A stretch of DNA of 64,000 nucleotides from Aerococcus sp. Group 1 (GTDB lineage Bacteria > Bacillota > Bacilli > Lactobacillales > Aerococcaceae), in assembly GCF_000193205.1 (NCBI RefSeq), contig NC_015278.1, positions 1,612,001-1,676,000 on the forward strand, in the 5' to 3' direction. Below are positions 59,159 to 64,000 of this stretch, piece after piece. The notes below the pieces were generated by a model. The model had not been told where the DNA came from. It was given only the letters and a program-made list of their open reading frames with translations, and did no database searches. The position numbers and the translations under genes were made by a program. Within the stretch, counting starts at the first letter, position 1. Each line of letters opens with the position of its first letter.

Positions 59159-59231
59159 CACCCCCGAGAAGAATCGAACTTCCGACACATCGTTTAGGAA
59201 ACGATTGCTCTATCCACTGAGCTACGAGGGC
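59159..59231 (-). tRNA. tRNA-Arg (anticodon CCT)
   Basis: The minus strand folds into a complete cloverleaf of 73 bases: acceptor GCCCTCG/CGGGGGT, D-arm GCTC/GAGC, anticodon stem ATCGT/ACGAT with loop TTCCTAA (anticodon CCT, reading AGG), variable loop GTGTC and T-arm GGAAG/CTTCT with TTCGATT. Discriminator is G; CCA is not encoded. It lies between two glycosyltransferase genes on the same strand, and no duplicated 3' end indicating an integration site was noticed. Confidence 0.95.
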
Positions 59232-59268
59232 AAATTGAATCAATCATATCGAGTGGCTACTTAGAAAA

Positions 59269-60228
59269 TTACTTTCCTAAGTACCACTGATACATTCTAG
59301 CATAAAGTTTGGGATTTAGGCGGAATAATTGCCAAGCTAAGCGCTTTTTCCAGTCAATTTCCTCATTTTCCTCGAAATAAGGGCGGTAATGGTTGACAGT
59401 TTCTAACAGTTCCTGATGAGAACTCCCTACTTGCTTGAAGGGACTGACTTGAGCCATTTTATAGGCTGTAGATAGGAAGCCATCAAATAGGCGCGCTCCT
59501 GCCTTAGCAGTAAGGTCTGGAAAGTTGACCTGAACGTCATCTAACATGCGCGCCCTTTCCGTCACATTGTCCATTTGCTTGGGATTAAAGGACTGAGCGA
59601 CAATACTTTCCTCGTTCTCATAATAATTAATCCCTACATATGAAGTCGTCATAATCCTGGTCGCCCTTTTCATGGTCGCATAGGATACCGCTGTATCTTC
59701 ATATAATTTACCTTCAGGAAAACGGACATCACGGAAAAGCTGTCTCGCGTATATCTTATTCCAAGCATAAAAATCGATCCCGGAATAATCTAGCATGGCT
59801 TCGATCCCTGCTTGGCTAGAGGTCAAAAGCATCTCTTTTGACTCTTTTACCGTTTGGGATTTTACTCCAATGCGTTTGACATTAAAAATAAATAAATCGG
59901 GGCGTTCTTCCTGATAACTAGCCATAAAGTGTTCAAATAGGTCAAGCTCATAGCAATCATCACTATCCAAAAATGCCAGATAGTCTCCGCTAGCTACTGC
60001 GATACCGGTATTTCTTGCTCCTGATAAGCCCTTATTAGCTTGGTGGATCACCTGGATACGGGGGTCTTTTTTAGCTAACTGGTCAGCAATATCCCCACTC
60101 TTGTCAGGAGAACCATCATCCACCAGAATAATTTCCAAATGCGGGTAGCTTTGATCTAAGACACTGTTTACCGCTCTCTCTAGTGTTTTTTCGACTTTAT
60201 AAACCGGAATAATGACCGAAATTAACAT
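59269..60228 (-). CDS. Glycosyltransferase family 2 (A)
   Basis: A 319-residue GT2 enzyme with an N-terminal GT-A fold: VIIPVYKVEKTLERAVNSVL, VDDGSPDKSG, ANKGLSGARNTGI and the metal-binding DXD region FLDSDDCYELD. The C-terminal half (YAWNKIYARQLF, then VTERARMLDD) is shared with the GT2 gene 0.8 kb further right, so the two are paralogues. Similar enzymes decorate wall polysaccharides in cocci. The ribosome binding site is weak (GTAGG). It follows the middle GT by seven bases. Confidence 0.9.
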   Translation of the reverse strand: MLISVIIPVYKVEKTLERAVNSVLDQSYPHLEIILVDDGSPDKSGDIADQLAKKDPRIQVIHQANKGLSGARNTGIAVASGDYLAFLDSDDCYELDLFEHFMASYQEERPDLFIFNVKRIGVKSQTVKESKEMLLTSSQAGIEAMLDYSGIDFYAWNKIYARQLFRDVRFPEGKLYEDTAVSYATMKRATRIMTTSYVGINYYENEESIVAQSFNPKQMDNVTERARMLDDVQVNFPDLTAKAGARLFDGFLSTAYKMAQVSPFKQVGSSHQELLETVNHYRPYFEENEEIDWKKRLAWQLFRLNPKLYARMYQWYLGK

Positions 60229-60235
60229 CAGAAAC

Positions 60236-61051
60236 CTACTTTCTTAGTATTTTCTTGTAGAGGTTTTGGCGTAGGGAATTAGGAACTAAATTAAATACTG
60301 CCTGCCCGCCCATACGGATTAGCCAATCAAGCGGACTGGCCAGGCCAACCTGGTAGATTTTTTGGTAGGCCTTACTACCATCGACAAAATAGTCCCAGCC
60401 GCCCCGTCTTTTAAACATATTCTGGTCTGCACGCGCATAAACTAGGGTATCGTCCAAATTGGCAGCCTTAACCCCATTTTTTAACATTCTTACCCATAAA
60501 TAATAATCTTCATAACCTTTTAACGGCTGATAATTGCCTGCTTTTAGGATAGCTGATTTTTTATAGATCACTGTCATATGGTTGAAGGGATTACGCCGTT
60601 TAGCATACCCCAGGATATCTTGGTAGCTATGGGGCACGACTTTTCTGGCAGTCGGTTCCTTTGGCGACTGGTCAAATTCAAAGACATCGCTACCCAATAA
60701 CTCGACTTCGGGATGTTCTTTGAGATAATTGATTTGTTTTTCGAAACGATCCGTCCGGCAAATATCATCGGTATCCATCCGGGCAATCCATTCATTACGG
60801 GCCAATTGAACGCCATCTTGTAAGGCCAAACCCAGGCCGCGGTTTTTGGGATAAGCTTGAATGGTGGTTTGCTTGGGATATTGCTCTTGAAAGTCGTCGA
60901 GAATAGCGTCGAGTTCCTCAGTTAGGGGGCCATCCTTAATAATTAATATTTCTTCAGCTGGCAGGCTTTGCTTGACCAGGCTATCCAAGCATTGCCGTAA
61001 ATAAGTCGGGTTTTCCTTATGATATAAAGACATCAGCACTGTAAAATTCAC
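60236..61051 (-). CDS. Glycosyltransferase family 2 (B)
   Basis: A 271-residue GT2 enzyme of a different subtype from its neighbours: FTVLMSLYHKENPTYLRQCL, IIKDGPLTEELDA, NRGLGLALQDGVQLARNEW and the catalytic MDTDDICRTDRF. These resemble rhamnosyl- or galactosyltransferase-like amylovoran-type enzymes; the sugar is unknown. The start is GTG with GGGAGG well upstream. It lies between two paralogous GT2 genes in an apparent operon. Confidence 0.9.
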   Translation of the reverse strand: MNFTVLMSLYHKENPTYLRQCLDSLVKQSLPAEEILIIKDGPLTEELDAILDDFQEQYPKQTTIQAYPKNRGLGLALQDGVQLARNEWIARMDTDDICRTDRFEKQINYLKEHPEVELLGSDVFEFDQSPKEPTARKVVPHSYQDILGYAKRRNPFNHMTVIYKKSAILKAGNYQPLKGYEDYYLWVRMLKNGVKAANLDDTLVYARADQNMFKRRGGWDYFVDGSKAYQKIYQVGLASPLDWLIRMGGQAVFNLVPNSLRQNLYKKILRK

Positions 61052-61066
61052 TGCTTTCTTCCTCCC

Positions 61067-62023
61067 TTAACTTAAATACATCCGATATAAATGGCTATAC
61101 AGACTTGGTGATACTTGATAGAGCGACCAGGCTAGTCGTTTTTGCCAGGAAATTTCCTCATTATCCTTAAAATAGGGCTGGTATTGCTTAAGGATCTCAA
61201 GCAAACGGCTGTGGTATTTTTTCTTCATTTTCTTATCTTCGCACTGGGAAAGTTGGTAAGCCACGATTAGGAAACTATCAAATAAACGACGAGCTGCTCC
61301 CTGAGCTAATTCAGGGAAATGAATGAGTACATCATCCAAGATCTTTACCCTTTCAGTGACATTATCAAACTGTCCCGGAGAAAAGGTTTGGGCAGTGATC
61401 CCTAGAGGATTATCGTAATATCTTAAGCCAACCTTATCTGTGGTAATCACGCAGTTGGCTTGCTTAGCCCCCAGATAACTCACATGCATATCTTCATAAA
61501 GGGTATCAAGAGGGTATCTCATCTCATCAAAGAGCGAATGGTGCCAGATCTTATTCCAAGCATAGAAATCTAAACCATTATATTGGTGGAGGACCCTAAC
61601 CGCTTCTTGGCTCTTAAATATTTGCTGACGGATGGCATTCTTAGGGGTGACTTGGTCACCAGAAACCCGTTCAAAATTAAATATGAACAAGTCCATTTGG
61701 TATTCTTGATAGGCCCGATAAAATAAGGAAAAAATATCATTAACATATTCATCATCAGAATCAAGAAAGGCCAAATAATCCCCTTGGGCTTGATTAATGC
61801 CCGTATTTCTTGCTGCAGATAAGCCCCCGTTTGCTTGATGTATGACTCTGATCCTTTGATCTTGGGATTCGATAGCATCACAAAGTGGACCGGTTCCGTC
61901 AGTGGACCCGTCATCCACAATGATCACTTCAAATTCCTTCATGCTTTGACTTAAGACACTATCGACCGCACGTTGCAAGGTACTTTCGACATTATAAGCT
62001 GGAATAATTACACTTAATAACAT
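61067..62023 (-). CDS. Glycosyltransferase family 2 (C)
   Basis: A 318-residue paralogue of GT2 (A): VIIPAYNVESTLQRAVDSVL, VDDGSTDGTG, ANGGLSAARNTGI, FLDSDDEYVND, and the shared C-terminal features YAWNKIWHHSLF and NVTERVKILDDV. The substrate-contacting middle differs, so donor or acceptor may differ. GGAG is upstream of the ATG. It is likely the first of three cotranscribed GT2 genes, after the large membrane protein gene. Confidence 0.9.
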   Translation of the reverse strand: MLLSVIIPAYNVESTLQRAVDSVLSQSMKEFEVIIVDDGSTDGTGPLCDAIESQDQRIRVIHQANGGLSAARNTGINQAQGDYLAFLDSDDEYVNDIFSLFYRAYQEYQMDLFIFNFERVSGDQVTPKNAIRQQIFKSQEAVRVLHQYNGLDFYAWNKIWHHSLFDEMRYPLDTLYEDMHVSYLGAKQANCVITTDKVGLRYYDNPLGITAQTFSPGQFDNVTERVKILDDVLIHFPELAQGAARRLFDSFLIVAYQLSQCEDKKMKKKYHSRLLEILKQYQPYFKDNEEISWQKRLAWSLYQVSPSLYSHLYRMYLS

Positions 62024-62139
62024 AATTTTCTATTACTCCATTTCCTGACGCTTTAGTAACAGATGAATTATATCATATCTGATCAAGAGAAAAGCTGATT
62101 TTATAGGAATTTGACTGATTCTTACAATAACTTTAAAAG

Positions 62140-63903
62140 TTAATTGCCATTAAGGAAACGATCAACTGTATACAGACCAACAGGCCATTCTTTCTTAGTC
62201 AGTTCTTTCTCCCACTTTTTAGTTTGCGGGAGTTCATCAAGAACCAATACTTGATCATAATCTTTCAGCATGGCTGGGTCTCCGTTATAAATCTTGGTAT
62301 TTGGCGTATATAAATAATAACGACCGGCAAAATCTGTTTTCCAGCCTCCGGAGGTAAAAACAAGGATCCGTGAATCGTTTAAGCTCATCTGCTCTAAGCC
62401 AAGTTTTTCGTATTGGTAAGGGATCGAGCGATCTTTAAAGGCAATAGTCTCGTGTTCAGCAATTAACCAATCAGAACCCAGTCCCGCCAGGTAGATCACC
62501 ATTAAGAATAAGGTCACTATATTGATGAAATGAGAGTCACTCGCCCCCCTTTGAAAAACCTTATCAAAATAGTAAACCCCTACTAAAAAAACTGTTCCGA
62601 GTAAGACATAAGCGATGGTCATGGCATAACGGTCAAATTGAGCGAGACGTAGGGCTTCATCTTTGGGCATGGAGCTCACGTACATAAAAAAGACTCCCAG
62701 GAAATAAATGATATAAGTAAGACCCATGGCTAAACACAGCTTTTTCATGGTAAGGAGGTGTTTTTTAGTCAAAAGACAAGATAAGCTAAGAATCAGTAAG
62801 AGAGTAAAGGCTAATATAATCCCAGAAGTTGCTGGAATTAATGGATCTAATAGCTTGATTAAATAGCTTTTTCCAATTTGCTTGACTAATTCAAGGCTCT
62901 CTTGGTTAAAATGGCTACTATGTTTAAAACCCGATAAGTCATAATTAAATTTTACATAGAGAGACCAGCTTAACTTCGATAAAAAGGCGCCAGGAATTAG
63001 GATAGCAAAAGCCTTGAGCTTATCTTTTCTGATTAAATTCTGATTCTTAATGATTAAGTAAGTCACATATAAAACAATAAGCAAACTGAAGAATAAACCG
63101 CTATCCTTAGTCAGGTTGATCATGCTAGTAAACAATAGCGTCCCGGTGATTAAATAGCCTAGCTGGTTGCGATAGCGAAAAGCATAAATACCAGCAGCTA
63201 AGGTTAAATAGGCCAAGAGATTGTCAACTAATAAATTATTCATCTTGACTGAATTGTCTAAGATAAAAAATATTCCCCACAATAAAGCAACTAAGGCCGC
63301 ATTTAAGCGCTCGGCAGGTTTGGTCAGAATGCCAAAAAAAGAATAAAGACAAGCCATATTGAAGAGAAAGAAACCCATGATCATCTTGGCTTGGCTATAG
63401 CCACAGAAATAAATAAAATAACTGATATAAAGGGAAGTAGCTGGTGGATAAGACCGATAATAAATCAGCTGGTCAATATCTGTCGGTAAATGGAGCTCCG
63501 TAAACAAGTATTTGACCACCAAGCCCCAATGTGAATAATTATCAAAATGAATCAGGGGCATCCCCTTCATAACAAGAAACCAACCTAAAATCGCCACTAA
63601 GACAATAATTTCAGGAAAGGCGATCCCTTGTCTGACCCACGAAAAAAACAGCCTTAAAAAATTTTCCTTTCCACGAGAACTTTTCCAATAATCAATGCTT
63701 ATCAAAATGAGCAAGAAAAAGCCTAATAAATAAGTCGCCCACAGAGTAGGCAACAATAAGTTCGCCAAGGCCGCTAAATATAAGAAAAGACTTTGGGAGA
63801 TCATGACCAAAATCCAGGAAAAATATTTATTAAGCTTTAAAAATCGGATGGAACAAGCAACATAACCAAAAGTCGATAGTGTAAATAAAATTAATTGAAT
63901 CAT
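62140..63903 (-). CDS. Large polytopic membrane protein, GT-C glycosyltransferase-like
   Basis: A 587-residue protein with about 12-14 hydrophobic spans and a short soluble C-terminus. The first large loop holds HFDNYSHWGLVVKYLF, an acidic/aromatic motif at the place where GT-C enzymes have their catalytic Asp, followed by YRSYPPATSLYISYF. I infer a polyprenyl-sugar-dependent transferase or polymer-modifying enzyme; clear assignment needs a profile search. GAGGAAAAG precedes the ATG. It sits at the head of the GT2 group. Confidence 0.78.
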   Translation of the reverse strand: MIQLILFTLSTFGYVACSIRFLKLNKYFSWILVMISQSLFLYLAALANLLLPTLWATYLLGFFLLILISIDYWKSSRGKENFLRLFFSWVRQGIAFPEIIVLVAILGWFLVMKGMPLIHFDNYSHWGLVVKYLFTELHLPTDIDQLIYYRSYPPATSLYISYFIYFCGYSQAKMIMGFFLFNMACLYSFFGILTKPAERLNAALVALLWGIFFILDNSVKMNNLLVDNLLAYLTLAAGIYAFRYRNQLGYLITGTLLFTSMINLTKDSGLFFSLLIVLYVTYLIIKNQNLIRKDKLKAFAILIPGAFLSKLSWSLYVKFNYDLSGFKHSSHFNQESLELVKQIGKSYLIKLLDPLIPATSGIILAFTLLLILSLSCLLTKKHLLTMKKLCLAMGLTYIIYFLGVFFMYVSSMPKDEALRLAQFDRYAMTIAYVLLGTVFLVGVYYFDKVFQRGASDSHFINIVTLFLMVIYLAGLGSDWLIAEHETIAFKDRSIPYQYEKLGLEQMSLNDSRILVFTSGGWKTDFAGRYYLYTPNTKIYNGDPAMLKDYDQVLVLDELPQTKKWEKELTKKEWPVGLYTVDRFLNGN

Positions 63904-63919
63904 ACTTTTCCTCTATTAA

Positions 63920-63962
63920 CAAAAAACCTAAAGTCATGCCTTAGCATAAACCCTAGGTTATC
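63920..63962 (-). terminator. Terminator upstream of the membrane protein gene
   Basis: AACCTA and TAGGTT with an inner ATGC/GCAT form a hairpin; the minus strand then reads TTTTTTG. It would end the transcript of a gene lying mostly beyond the right edge. Confidence 0.72.
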
Positions 63963-63976
63963 AATCAACATCTATA

Positions 63977-64000
63977 CTATTTTTCTAACATATCTTCCAT
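63977..64000 (-). CDS. Possible last codons of a gene beyond the right edge
   Basis: On the minus strand a frame reading MEDMLEK and then TAG reaches the edge of the window and is followed by a terminator. This fits the end of a gene transcribed toward the GT group, but seven codons are too few to identify it. Confidence 0.3.
   Translation of the reverse strand: MEDMLEK

Noticed and set aside
59101-59268. Phage or island attachment site at the tRNA-Arg gene
   Set aside because: No integrase gene and no second copy of the tRNA 3' end noticed in the window.
1-64000. CRISPR arrays, transposons, prophage genes
   Set aside because: No regularly spaced repeats and no transposase, integrase, capsid or Cas proteins among the open frames.

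Overview
The window looks like a chromosomal segment of a low-GC Gram-positive of the order Lactobacillales, most likely Aerococcaceae (Aerococcus or a close relative). Grounds: a class II (degradative-type) HMG-CoA reductase and HMG-CoA synthase pair, an oligopeptide ABC system with the lactic-acid-bacterial form of OppD, PepV and PepQ-like peptidases, ThiT under a TPP riboswitch, a CpsBCD-type phosphoregulatory module, an LCP protein, strong AGGAGG ribosome binding sites and extended -10 promoters. The genus is inferred from family resemblance, not from an alignment. I saw no transposase, integrase, phage gene or CRISPR array.

Layout. 0-5 kb: pyruvate dehydrogenase E1 genes with a consensus CcpA (cre) box, peptide deformylase, and a thrC-coaBC operon. 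5-11.5 kb: L25/CTC, then a same-strand group of YeiH-type exporter, aryl-sulfate sulfotransferase, a thioredoxin two bases upstream of it, a Crp/Fnr-type regulator and a CPA2 antiporter. 11.7-17.5 kb: thiT behind a TPP riboswitch whose promoter lies inside the end of pyrR, then an esterase, the mevalonate genes mvaA/mvaS and a 36-aa membrane protein. 17.6-27.8 kb: oligopeptide uptake, oppBCDF plus three tandem oppA paralogues, each with its own promoter and terminator. 27.9-43 kb: PepV, a PepQ-like peptidase, metK, a low-Mr tyrosine phosphatase, alr, dapA, an AraC regulator, a TPR protein, a HAD phosphatase, a VanY-type carboxypeptidase and proBA.

43-46.6 kb: an operon of Nudix hydrolase, a CpsB-like protein that has lost its metal ligands, CpsC, CpsD, a 53-aa peptide and a beta-rich protein, with no capsule glycosyltransferases beside it. 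46.7-54.6 kb: two DegV proteins, guaC with an upstream PurBox, coaD, an LCP protein with an EF-hand-like loop, map, a GntR regulator and a flavodoxin. 54.7-64 kb: a divergent OppA-like lipoprotein, a peptidoglycan deacetylase, tRNA-Arg(CCT), and a surface-glycan group of four GT2 enzymes (one fused to GtrA) and a large membrane glycosyltransferase-like protein.

Most notable points: (1) a family of structured repeats starting 1-4 bases after the stop codons of mvaS, the PepQ-like gene and proA, two of them sharing 16 identical bases at one end and a matching 17-base end at the other; (2) three genes (oppA3, dapA, a small membrane protein) each broken by the apparent loss of one A in an A-tract, which points to sequencing error or slippage loci; (3) an aryl-sulfate sulfotransferase without a signal peptide paired with a thioredoxin; (4) a leader of oppA1 in which an 8-bp stem and an SD/anti-SD pairing cross each other, below a perfect 9-bp tandem repeat next to the -35; (5) a CpsB-like likely pseudo-enzyme and a CoaBC with Glu in place of the expected active-site Cys.
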